A stretch of DNA of 37,607 nt from an uncultured Paenibacillaceae bacterium. GTDB lineage: Bacteria; Bacillota; Bacilli; Aneurinibacillales; Aneurinibacillaceae. Numbering within the stretch: the first letter of the stretch is position 1; every line of letters begins with the position of its first letter. Both the position numbers and the translations under genes were made by a program. Below are positions 25,618-33,472 of the stretch, in pieces. Location of the stretch: positions 1 to 37,607 of the forward strand of contig CAMLDI010000029.1 in NCBI GenBank assembly GCA_946478845.1, read 5' to 3'. Under the pieces are notes generated by a model. The model made no database searches and was not told the origin of the DNA. It saw nothing but the letters and a program-made list of their open reading frames with translations.

Positions 25618-27357
25618 ATGGATTGGAAGTTACGTTTAAAGCGTTGGATGGAACATGAAAATCTTTATGCAGATTTAAAAGAGGAATTACAGGGTATACA
25701 TACCAATGAAAAACAATTGGAAGAGTGTTTCTATAAAAACTTGGAATTTGGTACCGGGGGAATGCGGGGAGAATTAGGACCTGGCACAAACCGCATGAAT
25801 GTATATACGATTCGCAAAGCCACAGAAGGGTTAGCCCGGTTTATTGAAGAACAGGGAGAAGATGCGAAAAAGAGAGGCGTGGCTATTGCTTATGATGTGC
25901 GGCGCAAGTCGCCTGAATTTGCGTTGGAAGCGGCTTTAACCCTTGGCAAGCATGGGATTCCTGCTTATTTATTCGATGAATGCCGCCCAACACCAGTTTT
26001 ATCTTTCGCAGTGCGCCACTTAAATGCGTATATGGGAATTGTTATTACAGCAAGCCATAATCCTCCAGAATATAACGGATATAAAGTATACGGCCCAGAT
26101 GGGGGACAGCTTCCTCCTGATATGGCTGATGCTGTTATAGACCGGGTAAATCAGGTGGAAAACGAATTGCTAGTGGAAGTAAGTACGGAAGAAGAACTCA
26201 AAAATCTGAACTTATTGCACATTGTAGGAGAAGAAATTGATCAGGCATATTTAAAGGAAATTGAAAAATTGCCAATCAATCATCAATTAATTGCCCAAAT
26301 GGCAGACCAATTAAAGATTGTTTATACTCCTCTTCACGGTACAGGAAGCAAATTGGTACCTGAATCTTTACGTAAGGTTGGGTTTAACCAGGTAACTGTT
26401 GTTCAAGAGCAAAAAGAGGCAGATGCGAATTTCACAACGGTGAAATCCCCTAATCCAGAAGAACACGCTGCTTTTGCTCTAGCCATTGATTATGGCAATC
26501 GGTTGGATGCTGATTTATTGTTGGCCACAGACCCAGATGCAGACCGGGTAGGTGCAGCAGTGAAAAATCCAGTCGGGGAATATGAAATATTAACGGGGAA
26601 CCAAACAGGAGCCATTCTTCTCCATTATATTTTAATGATGAGATCCAATCAGGGTACCTTGCCAGGAAATGGAACTGTCATTAAAACCATTGTAACTTCA
26701 GATATGGGGAAAGTCATTGCCTCCCACTTTGGGTTAGAAACCATAGAAACCTTAACAGGGTTTAAATTTATTGGTGAAAAAATTAAAGAGTTCGAAGAGA
26801 CAGGAAGCCACACTTATTTATTTGGATACGAAGAAAGCTATGGTTATCTAATTAAAGAGTTTGCAAGGGATAAAGATGCAGTTCAGTCTTGTGTTATGAT
26901 TGCTGAAGTTGCAGCTTATTATAAATCCCGGGGAATGACTCTGTATGAAGGCCTTCATGAGTTATTTAAACAATACGGATGTTTCCTTGAAGGACTGCAA
27001 TCCATGACCCTGAAAGGGAAAGAAGGCCTGGCGCAAATTTCTGCCATTTTGTCTTATTTCCGTAATGAACCCCCTGTGGAAGTAGCTGGGGAACAAGTTA
27101 CTACTTTAGAAGATTATCAGGTTTCTCGCCGTTACCTTTTGGCAGAAAATAAAGAAGAAGCCCTGACTTTACCTGTATCCAATGTATTAAAATTCATTTT
27201 GTCCAATGGTTCCTGGTTTTGCCTTCGGCCATCAGGAACAGAGCCAAAAATTAAAATCTATTTTGGTGTTCAAGAGAAAACTTATGAGGAGAGTAAAGAT
27301 CTGCTTTCTCGCCTCAAAAATGAAGTTATGGAACGTATTACATCTTTTTTAGGGTAA
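25618..27357 (+). CDS. pgcA: Alpha-phosphoglucomutase (PgcA type)
   Basis: A 579-residue phosphohexomutase, near the length of B. subtilis PgcA, interconverting glucose-1-phosphate and glucose-6-phosphate. Phosphoserine Ser146 lies in TASHNPPEYNGYK, the magnesium loop is DPDADRVG (Asp305, 307, 309), the sugar-binding segment is FGYEESYGY and the phosphate-binding loop RPSGTEPKIKIYF. ATG 25618 follows GGGAGGAT; an open frame reaching back to 25525 has no comparable site. It may serve sugar catabolism here and also supply glucose-1-phosphate for UDP-glucose, which the UgtP-type glycosyltransferase upstream would use; the latter link is inference. Last gene of the operon. Confidence 0.94.
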   Translation: MDWKLRLKRWMEHENLYADLKEELQGIHTNEKQLEECFYKNLEFGTGGMRGELGPGTNRMNVYTIRKATEGLARFIEEQGEDAKKRGVAIAYDVRRKSPEFALEAALTLGKHGIPAYLFDECRPTPVLSFAVRHLNAYMGIVITASHNPPEYNGYKVYGPDGGQLPPDMADAVIDRVNQVENELLVEVSTEEELKNLNLLHIVGEEIDQAYLKEIEKLPINHQLIAQMADQLKIVYTPLHGTGSKLVPESLRKVGFNQVTVVQEQKEADANFTTVKSPNPEEHAAFALAIDYGNRLDADLLLATDPDADRVGAAVKNPVGEYEILTGNQTGAILLHYILMMRSNQGTLPGNGTVIKTIVTSDMGKVIASHFGLETIETLTGFKFIGEKIKEFEETGSHTYLFGYEESYGYLIKEFARDKDAVQSCVMIAEVAAYYKSRGMTLYEGLHELFKQYGCFLEGLQSMTLKGKEGLAQISAILSYFRNEPPVEVAGEQVTTLEDYQVSRRYLLAENKEEALTLPVSNVLKFILSNGSWFCLRPSGTEPKIKIYFGVQEKTYEESKDLLSRLKNEVMERITSFLG

Positions 27358-27360
27358 TTT

Positions 27361-27391
27361 TAAGGGGCCGGATTGCAATTCCGGCCCCTTA
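27361..27391 (+). terminator. Very stable hairpin after pgcA, no U-tract
   Basis: AAGGGGCCGGA (27362-27372) pairs perfectly with TCCGGCCCCTT (27380-27390). The base after it is ACATATAAC, not a T-run, so this is not a canonical intrinsic terminator. It may protect the 3' end of the sugar operon mRNA, or act with Rho. Confidence 0.6.
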
Positions 27392-27435
27392 CATATAACA
27401 GAGTTTCTAATCTGTAAAAAAGAAGGTGAATGATC

Positions 27436-28212
27436 ATGTCTATTCCAAGGTTTTGGAAAATCGTGCTTGGAATTGGTCTTGTTGCAACCCTTTTCTTAGG
27501 AATAGGTTTAACCTTAGCCATGCGTGACATTATGTATCCTCAGGGAAATGTAATTTCTAAAGGAGGAGAAAAGCAGGAAGCCAATGGATTTACAGAAAAT
27601 AAAGTTCAAATTGTTGCATTAGGCGACTCTCTTACAAGAGGCACAGGGGATGAAACAGGAAAAGGGTATGTGGGATGGCTGAAGGAAGAATTAAGTACAG
27701 GGTTGAAAAAAGACGTTTATGTTCTAAACCATGGCATTAATGGGTATCGAAGTGAAAATATACTGAATGACTTAAAAACGAAAGAAGATATTAGGAACTC
27801 TATCAAACAAGGAGACATTATTGTTCTTTCCATAGGGGCAAATGATTTATTTCATGTTGGACAAGAAGAAATTAATCCAAATGTCATTCGCAACAGATTT
27901 GCTGCAGCAGAGGTTTCTATGGTAAAAGTATTGGATACCCTGCATAGTTTAAATAATCATTCGCCAATTTTATGTATGGGTTTATATAATCCTTTTTCTG
28001 ATTTATCTGTAGGTAAGGAAACAGGGGCATTGGTTAAAGAATGGAATAATCGGGTAATGCAAGTAGTAACGAATTACCCCAAAATGGTGTATGTCCCCAC
28101 AGAAGATTTATTTTCCATTCAAGGTACGAAATATTTATCCAGTGACCATTATCATCCAAATGGGGAAGGGTATAAACGAATTGGGATACGAATGGCACAA
28201 GTATTGGAATAA
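27436..28212 (+). CDS. Membrane-anchored GDSL/SGNH esterase
   Basis: A 258-residue SGNH hydrolase with a single N-terminal signal anchor (about residues 7-28) and no signal-peptidase site I can trust, so the catalytic domain is likely outside, tethered to the membrane. Block I is VALGDSLTRGTGD (nucleophile Ser65), block II the Gly in LNHGINGYRS, block III LSIGANDLF and block V SSDHYHPNGEG with the Asp-His pair. Relatives act as lipases, thioesterases or acetyl-esterases on cell-wall or lipid substrates. ATG 27436 is preferred over ATG 27430, which abuts AAGAAGGTGA. Thirteen bases later begins an ABC transporter. Confidence 0.9.
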   Translation: MSIPRFWKIVLGIGLVATLFLGIGLTLAMRDIMYPQGNVISKGGEKQEANGFTENKVQIVALGDSLTRGTGDETGKGYVGWLKEELSTGLKKDVYVLNHGINGYRSENILNDLKTKEDIRNSIKQGDIIVLSIGANDLFHVGQEEINPNVIRNRFAAAEVSMVKVLDTLHSLNNHSPILCMGLYNPFSDLSVGKETGALVKEWNNRVMQVVTNYPKMVYVPTEDLFSIQGTKYLSSDHYHPNGEGYKRIGIRMAQVLE

Positions 28213-28224
28213 GGAGGGAATGAG

Positions 28225-29151
28225 GTGACAAAGGAAATTACCCTGGGAGTGAAAAATGTAGAGAAAAAAATTCGTGGTAAAAGCATCATTAAGGGGATTT
28301 CTTTTAAGGTACAAAAGGGGGAAATCTTTGGTTTTCTTGGGCCTAATGGTTCGGGTAAAACCACGACGATTCGTATGTTAGTAGGATTAATTCGCCCTAC
28401 AGCAGGAAATATTGAAATTTGTGGCTATGATATCCAGAAGCATACCAATAAAGCCCTGGAAAACGTAGGGTGTATTGTGGAAAATCCTGAGCTATATCCC
28501 TTTCTAACGGGCATGGAGAATTTAGAACACTTTGCCCGAATGTTACCTAATGTTTCCCGGAACAAAATGAATGAGGTTGTGGAAAAAGTAGGCTTACATG
28601 ATCGAATTCATGATCGGGTAAAGGATTATTCTCTGGGAATGCGGCAGCGTTTGGGGATTGCCCAGGCATTATTAGGTGAACCAAAATTATTAATATTGGA
28701 TGAACCTACTAATGGATTAGATCCTCAGGGGATTAAAGAAATGAGGTCCTTTGTTCGTGGTTTGGCAGATGAGGGGCTTAGCGTGTTTATATCTAGTCAT
28801 TTATTAAGTGAAATCCAACTTTTGTGCGATCGGGTGGGAATTATTTTAAATGGACAAGTCATCCATGAAGGAACGGTTTCTTCGTTACTGGATGAATCCT
28901 ATCGGAAAATGTACTGGTATGTAAATCCTGTAGCAGAAGGAGAGAAAGTCATTCAGGGTTTTTCTGATGTAAAGATTACTCATGTAGATTATGATGAAGG
29001 TCTCATTGTCACCGAAAGTGATGAACAACAGGTTCCTTTATTAAATGAAGCACTTGTAAAAAATAAGGTGAAAGTAATTAGGGCGGAGTGGAAAAAACCT
29101 GTATTGGAAGACTTATTCCTAAAGTTAACGGAAGGGAGTGAGGTTGTCTAA
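28225..29151 (+). CDS. ABC transporter ATP-binding protein
   Basis: A 308-residue ATPase of the BcrA/YtrB-like ABC-2 group. Walker A GPNGSGKTT (residues 39-47), Q-loop region VENPELYPFLTG, signature YSLGMRQRLGIAQALL, Walker B LLILDEPTNGLDPQG and switch SSHLLSEI are complete. A C-terminal extension of about 90 residues follows, as in drug-resistance and lipid exporters. GTG start at 28225 after AAGGAGGG. It pairs with the permease encoded directly downstream. Substrate unknown; antimicrobial-peptide resistance, or an envelope component, is typical of the family. Confidence 0.93.
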   Translation: MTKEITLGVKNVEKKIRGKSIIKGISFKVQKGEIFGFLGPNGSGKTTTIRMLVGLIRPTAGNIEICGYDIQKHTNKALENVGCIVENPELYPFLTGMENLEHFARMLPNVSRNKMNEVVEKVGLHDRIHDRVKDYSLGMRQRLGIAQALLGEPKLLILDEPTNGLDPQGIKEMRSFVRGLADEGLSVFISSHLLSEIQLLCDRVGIILNGQVIHEGTVSSLLDESYRKMYWYVNPVAEGEKVIQGFSDVKITHVDYDEGLIVTESDEQQVPLLNEALVKNKVKVIRAEWKKPVLEDLFLKLTEGSEVV

Positions 29152-29152
29152 T

Positions 29153-30136
29153 ATGTATTATTTAGTCATAAATGAAATCATTAAACTTTTGCGAAAAAAA
29201 AGATTAATGGTTGTTTTTCTTATTCTTCTTGTTCTCGTGCCTATTTTTACATATGCCCAACTTCGGGTGACAGTACAAACCCAGAAACAATTAGGCACTA
29301 CCGATTGGAAGATTGCCCTGCGGCAACAAATCAATGATACAACCAACCGTTTAAGCAGTTCTCGCATTCCAGATGAATGGAAGCAATGGATGAAAGTAAG
29401 AGTACAACAACAACAATATTACCTGGATCATAATATTAATCCAACAGCACCTAATGCTGTAACCTTTACCAGAGAATTTATGAGTAATTCAGTAAATTTG
29501 TTTGTTCCTTTATTAATTGTCATTATTGCCTCGGATTTAGTATCGGGGGAAGTGACCAGTGGAACCATTAAATTGCTTCTTACCCGCCCCATTAAAAGGT
29601 GGAAAATCTTAACTAGCAAACTGATTACGCTGTTAATGTTTGTTTCTATTGTTGTTTTATTAACCGGGACCATGGCTTATGGAATATCGGGGTTAGTTTT
29701 CGGATATGGGGGATGGACATATCCAGTTCTGACAGGATTCCAACTTACAGGTGAAACGGTAGGAACAGCCACTGTCCACGGACTTCCTCAATGGCAATAT
29801 ATTTTGATGGAGTATGGATTGGCCTGGTATGCCTGTTTGGCTGTCGCCTGCATTTCTTTTATGGTTTCCGTAATAATACGGAGTACAGCAGCGGGTATGG
29901 GCATTATGGTTGCTGCCTTAATTGCGGGTACCATTCTCACTAACATGGCATCGTCATGGGAGAGCGCCAAATACTTTTTCATGGTGAATCTTAATTTGAC
30001 AGATTACCTATCTGGCACACTCCCACCGATCCAGGGGATGAATCTTTCTTTCTCTATGATTACTCTTGGCGTTTGGAGCTTAATGGCACTTATTATCTCT
30101 TATATTGTCTTTATCCGGAGAGATGTATTAGCATAA
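29153..30136 (+). CDS. ABC-2 type transporter permease
   Basis: A 327-residue permease with about six membrane segments: one near residues 16-35 (LMVVFLILLVLVPIFTYA), a roughly 80-residue outer loop, then NLFVPLLIVIIASDLVSGEVTSGTIKLLLTRP, the typical ABC-2 region, and further helices to the C-terminus (LGVWSLMALIISYIVFI). I use ATG 29153; TTG 29144 and GTG 29138 are in frame upstream, but lie in or near the GGAAGGGAGTGAGG ribosome region and would overlap the ATPase end. Works with the preceding ATPase; the GDSL esterase is a likely functional partner by position. Confidence 0.9.
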   Translation: MYYLVINEIIKLLRKKRLMVVFLILLVLVPIFTYAQLRVTVQTQKQLGTTDWKIALRQQINDTTNRLSSSRIPDEWKQWMKVRVQQQQYYLDHNINPTAPNAVTFTREFMSNSVNLFVPLLIVIIASDLVSGEVTSGTIKLLLTRPIKRWKILTSKLITLLMFVSIVVLLTGTMAYGISGLVFGYGGWTYPVLTGFQLTGETVGTATVHGLPQWQYILMEYGLAWYACLAVACISFMVSVIIRSTAAGMGIMVAALIAGTILTNMASSWESAKYFFMVNLNLTDYLSGTLPPIQGMNLSFSMITLGVWSLMALIISYIVFIRRDVLA

Positions 30137-30145
30137 ATGATAGGA

Positions 30146-31009
30146 TTACACAGGATTTCCTTTAGGAACCGGCAAAGGCAGACATTCATACCCCATATTT
30201 CTTAGCAGATTAATGACTTTCGGCAAATACTGAGTGGTTTGGGGTCTTTCATGCATAAGGATAATGGCACCAGGTGAGACCTCTCTTTGTACATTATTAA
30301 GAATAACATTGTGATTATTTTGATACATCCAATCTTTGGTATCTACACTCCAGGAGATCAGGATTTCTCCCGTGGCAGAGGATGCCGCCAGAGTATTGCC
30401 ATCTACAGCACCATAGGGAGGGCGAAAATAGTAAATTGGTTGTCCAGTTTTTTCAGCAACATAATCTGTGCTTTCTTTAATGAGGCGAATTTGTTCTTGC
30501 TTGCTTTGATTTCGCATCATTGTATGTTGCATGGTATGAGTGCCAATTACGTGCCCTTCCCTGACCAAATCCTGTGCTAAATTTTTATCATGCACGTTTT
30601 GCCCCACCCAAAAGAAAGACCCCTTAATGTTATATTGATCTAAAACCTTAATAATTTGTCGGGTAAATTCATTGGGTCCGTCATCAAAGGTGAGATAAAC
30701 AACTTTTTTATTGCCGGGAATCACATTGATCATTTGACCGACGGGGAGAGCAATAGGAGATGTGTTAAAATTTGGCGAAGGATTATGTATGGTCTCATGG
30801 ACTCCGCTGGATGGTTCTGGTGGCAAAAGAACTTCTTTTGGTACCATTGCAACTGGATTAACTTGTTCACTTGTTCCATTCTTTAAAGAAGGATAATCCA
30901 TGTAATACTGGGTAAGGAACACATCCAATTGCATTAAGATCGTAATACATAGCAAGGCAAGCCAGAAACGGTTCTTTCGCTTACTATTGAATTGTTTTTT
31001 TAATTCCAA
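30146..31009 (-). CDS. CE4 polysaccharide deacetylase, membrane-anchored
   Basis: A 287-residue carbohydrate esterase family 4 enzyme removing N-acetyl groups from peptidoglycan or a related glycan outside the cell. An N-terminal anchor (residues about 15-33) is followed by a Pro-rich linker to about residue 95 and the NodB domain: TFDDGP (Asp109 catalytic base, Asp110 metal), HTMQH (His158, His162 metal), RPPYG (from Arg196), WSVDTKDW and ILMHE (catalytic His, about 254). All five motifs are intact. TTG start at 31009 after GAAGGGA. It converges on the ABC permease with a nine-base gap and no clear terminator. Confidence 0.93.
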   Translation of the reverse strand: MELKKQFNSKRKNRFWLALLCITILMQLDVFLTQYYMDYPSLKNGTSEQVNPVAMVPKEVLLPPEPSSGVHETIHNPSPNFNTSPIALPVGQMINVIPGNKKVVYLTFDDGPNEFTRQIIKVLDQYNIKGSFFWVGQNVHDKNLAQDLVREGHVIGTHTMQHTMMRNQSKQEQIRLIKESTDYVAEKTGQPIYYFRPPYGAVDGNTLAASSATGEILISWSVDTKDWMYQNNHNVILNNVQREVSPGAIILMHERPQTTQYLPKVINLLRNMGYECLPLPVPKGNPV

Positions 31010-31122
31010 TCCCAGTCCCTTCTTTCCACATAAAATAAGATACTCTACTTAAGTGAAATCGTAAAGTAGAAAAAACAGAAAAACATGCTGTTAATGCGAT
31101 TAATTTGTTACAAAAAAGATAG

Positions 31123-31151
31123 TTGTACTATTATTTGATTTATGTTAAAAT
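31123..31151 (+). promoter_or_regulatory. Sigma-A promoter for tRNA-Ser
   Basis: TTGTAC (31123-31128), 17-base spacer, TAAAAT (31146-31151), preceded by TG two bases upstream. Transcription would start about 25 bases before the mature tRNA. Confidence 0.7.
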
Positions 31152-31183
31152 GAAATTTATATGATTTTGATTATGAAACCGTT

Positions 31184-31275
31184 GGAGAGTTACCCAAGTG
31201 GCTATAAGGGGCTCCCCTGCTAAGGGAGTAGACGGGTTAAACCGTGCGAGGGTTCGAATCCCTCACTCTCCGCCA
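31184..31275 (+). tRNA. tRNA-Ser (anticodon GCU), CCA encoded
   Basis: A 92-base class II tRNA. The acceptor arms GGAGAGT (31184-31190) and ACTCTCC (31265-31271) pair fully, with discriminator G and an encoded CCA. The anticodon stem CTCCC/GGGAG encloses loop CTGCTAA with anticodon GCT at 31219-31221, reading AGC/AGU serine codons. The long variable arm (GACGGG...CCGT) and the T arm GAGGGTTCGAATCCCTC are present. It is a single tRNA with its own promoter. Confidence 0.97.
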
Positions 31276-31338
31276 TTCATGTCCTTTATTATTATACATT
31301 TTAAGGTTACGGATAATTCTACAATAAGTTGCAGAAAC

Positions 31339-31369
31339 AGGGAGATTCCTCATAGGATCTCCCTTTTTA
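31339..31369 (+). terminator. Intrinsic terminator after tRNA-Ser
   Basis: AGGGAGA...TCCT pairs with AGGATCTCCCT around a CAT loop (one bulged T), followed by TTTTT. It isolates the tRNA from the signalling operon. Confidence 0.88.
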
Positions 31370-31489
31370 TATGTAAAATAAATGCAATTTAAGTTAAAAT
31401 ATAGTAATTGGTATATATATATTGTGCTGAAGAAAAATGTAAGAAAAGGGAATAATCAATAAGTATATGAGCAGAAAAGGGGGAGGTAC

Positions 31490-32974
31490 ATGCAATATGA
31501 TGTAATTATTGTTGGAGCTGGCCCTACAGGTATTTTTACTGTTTATGAATTAATAAAGAAAACGAATAATAAAATAAGGATTCTTTTAGTCGAGAAAGGA
31601 AACCTCATTGATCAGCGTAAATGTCCTATTTTAGATAAAAAAATTATAAAATGTCCCTTTCCTTCAGGAAAAAGGGAGTACAGTGGATGCCTTCCTGCCT
31701 GTTCCATTACCAATGGATTTGGCGGTGCAGGGGCATTTTCTGATGGAAAATTCAATATCACCACAGAATATGGGGGATGGATGGCTGACTATTTGTCCCA
31801 GGAAATTGTGATTGACCTGATTAAATATGTAGATCGAGTAAATATTAAGTATGGGGCAACAGAAGATTTAACCAATCCTTATTCAGAGAAGGTCAATGAA
31901 ATTGAGAAACGGGCGGCTGGAGTGGGAATCAAATTATTGCGTTCAAACATCCGCCATTTAGGGACAGAAGAAAATTTAGATATTTTGAAGAATTTATATG
32001 GTTTTCTTCAGGAACATGTTGATTTAAAATTTAAGACGGAAATTGATTCTCTCATCACTCAGGAAGTAGATGGGGAAATGGTAATAAAAGGAGTAATTGA
32101 TATACATGGGAATCGATATGAAGGAAAATACATAGTTGTTGCTCCAGGGCGAGATGGTTCCAAGTGGTTTGGCAATGTCTTAAAAAAACATGGCCTAAAA
32201 TTAATAAATAATCAGGTGGATGTAGGAGTTCGTGTAGAAACATCTAATATTGTGATGGAGGAAATTAATAAATCCCTCTATGAAGGGAAGTTTATTTTTA
32301 AATCTTCAACAGACCAGACAGTGCGGAGTTTCTGCTCTAATCCTGGGGGATATGTTGTGGTGGAGAATCATAGCGGAGTGGTAACAGCCAATGGGCATGC
32401 TTATCGCAATCCAAATTTAAAAAGCCAGAACACTAATTTTGCTTTGCTGGTATCTCATTTATTCACCCAACCTTTTGATAAACCTAATGAATATGCCAGT
32501 GCCATTTCCCAGAGAGCCAATGATTTAGCAGGGGGCTCAGTCATTGTACAAAAGTATGGGGATTTAAAAAGAGGCAGAAGAAGTACGAAAAAACGGATTG
32601 AAGAAGGGTTTATCGAACCTACTTTAAAAGAAGCAGTACCGGGTGACTTAGGTTTAGTATTACCTTATAATACTATGAAGAGTCTTATTGAAATGGTAGA
32701 AGCTTTAAATTATGTGACTCCAGGCATTGCCAATGATCATACCCTCTTTTATGGTGTGGAAGCCAAATTCTATTCTGCTCGTCCTGAATTATCTTCATCT
32801 TTTGAAACGAAGATAAAAGGTTTATACGCCGGTGGAGATGGAGCAGGGGTTACAAGAGGATTGTCTCAAGCCAGTGCTTGTGGAGTTTGGATTGCCCGTC
32901 AAATCGTTGAAACAATGAGTAGAAGGAATGAGGATGAAGATGATTCAGAAACCCAGGGTACTTGTAGTAGATGA
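31490..32974 (+). CDS. FAD-dependent oxidoreductase, COG2509 type
   Basis: A 494-residue flavoprotein. The FAD-binding fold opens with YDVIIVGAGPTGIFTVYEL (GxGxxG) and VEKG; NGFGGAGAFSDGKF is the hallmark of the COG2509 'uncharacterised FAD-dependent dehydrogenase' group; VVAPGRDGSKW and the C-terminal GLYAGGDGAGVTRGLSQASACG complete the FAD site. Cys45, Cys55, Cys67 and Cys71 cluster ahead of the GGAGAFSDGK motif and might bind an Fe-S cluster or be redox-active. ATG 31490 behind AAAAGGGGGAGG. Its end overlaps the next gene, a response regulator, by 41 bases, tying a redox enzyme to signalling. Substrate unknown. Confidence 0.87.
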   Translation: MQYDVIIVGAGPTGIFTVYELIKKTNNKIRILLVEKGNLIDQRKCPILDKKIIKCPFPSGKREYSGCLPACSITNGFGGAGAFSDGKFNITTEYGGWMADYLSQEIVIDLIKYVDRVNIKYGATEDLTNPYSEKVNEIEKRAAGVGIKLLRSNIRHLGTEENLDILKNLYGFLQEHVDLKFKTEIDSLITQEVDGEMVIKGVIDIHGNRYEGKYIVVAPGRDGSKWFGNVLKKHGLKLINNQVDVGVRVETSNIVMEEINKSLYEGKFIFKSSTDQTVRSFCSNPGGYVVVENHSGVVTANGHAYRNPNLKSQNTNFALLVSHLFTQPFDKPNEYASAISQRANDLAGGSVIVQKYGDLKRGRRSTKKRIEEGFIEPTLKEAVPGDLGLVLPYNTMKSLIEMVEALNYVTPGIANDHTLFYGVEAKFYSARPELSSSFETKIKGLYAGGDGAGVTRGLSQASACGVWIARQIVETMSRRNEDEDDSETQGTCSR

Positions 32975-33470
32975 TGATGAAGATATTTGTTTTTTGCTAT
33001 CTACAGTAGTAGATACTAGATATGCTGATGTATTTACTGCCCATTCTGGAGAGGAAGCATTAGAACTATTTCGTAAGTTGGCACCTCAATTAATTCTGTT
33101 GGATATTCAACTTCCTAATATAAGTGGCATTGAAGTTTTACAGACCATTAAAAAGGAAAGGCCAGAATGTCAGGTGATCATGGTTACTGCTTATGCCACA
33201 ATAGATACAGCAATCAAAGCAATGAAACTAGGATCCCTTGACTATATTTGTAAACCCTTTAAATTGCCTGAGCTACGTGTGACAGTAAAGAATGCCTTGG
33301 ATTTTGCCATCCAAAAAGAATCCACATATACCCTTGAGGAAGTTGAAAAAAACCATATTATTAAAGTTTTAAAAGAAGTGGAAGGCAATCGAAGAGAAGC
33401 AGCGGAAAAGCTGGATATTTCTTTACGAACCCTCTATTACAAAATTAAACAATATGATATACAGGTATAA
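32934..33470 (+). CDS. Response regulator, receiver plus Fis-type HTH (ActR/RegA-like)
   Basis: A 178-residue response regulator. Receiver: acidic pocket Asp13/Asp14, phosphoacceptor Asp57 in LILLDIQLPNISG, Thr85 and Lys107 (CKPFKLPEL). Residues about 135-174 form a Fis/NtrC-type helix-turn-helix (VLKEVEGNRREAAEKLDISLRTLYYKIKQY). There is no AAA+ domain between, so it is not a sigma-54 activator but resembles the ActR/RegA/PrrA redox regulators of Proteobacteria. Three ATGs (32928, 32934, 32940) are in frame; 32934 is six bases after AGAAGGA. It overlaps the FAD gene and is followed by the BMP lipoprotein after two bases. Confidence 0.92.
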   Translation: MKMIQKPRVLVVDDDEDICFLLSTVVDTRYADVFTAHSGEEALELFRKLAPQLILLDIQLPNISGIEVLQTIKKERPECQVIMVTAYATIDTAIKAMKLGSLDYICKPFKLPELRVTVKNALDFAIQKESTYTLEEVEKNHIIKVLKEVEGNRREAAEKLDISLRTLYYKIKQYDIQV

Positions 33471-33472
33471 GT

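Noticed and set aside
30287..30886. Plus-strand open frames opposite the polysaccharide deacetylase
   Set aside because: They are antisense shadows of a protein with all five CE4 motifs.
31184..31275. tRNA-Ser as an integration site
   Set aside because: No integrase gene and no repeated tRNA 3' end were seen downstream within the window.
31198..31392. Open frame across tRNA-Ser
   Set aside because: It starts inside a well-formed tRNA and runs through its terminator.
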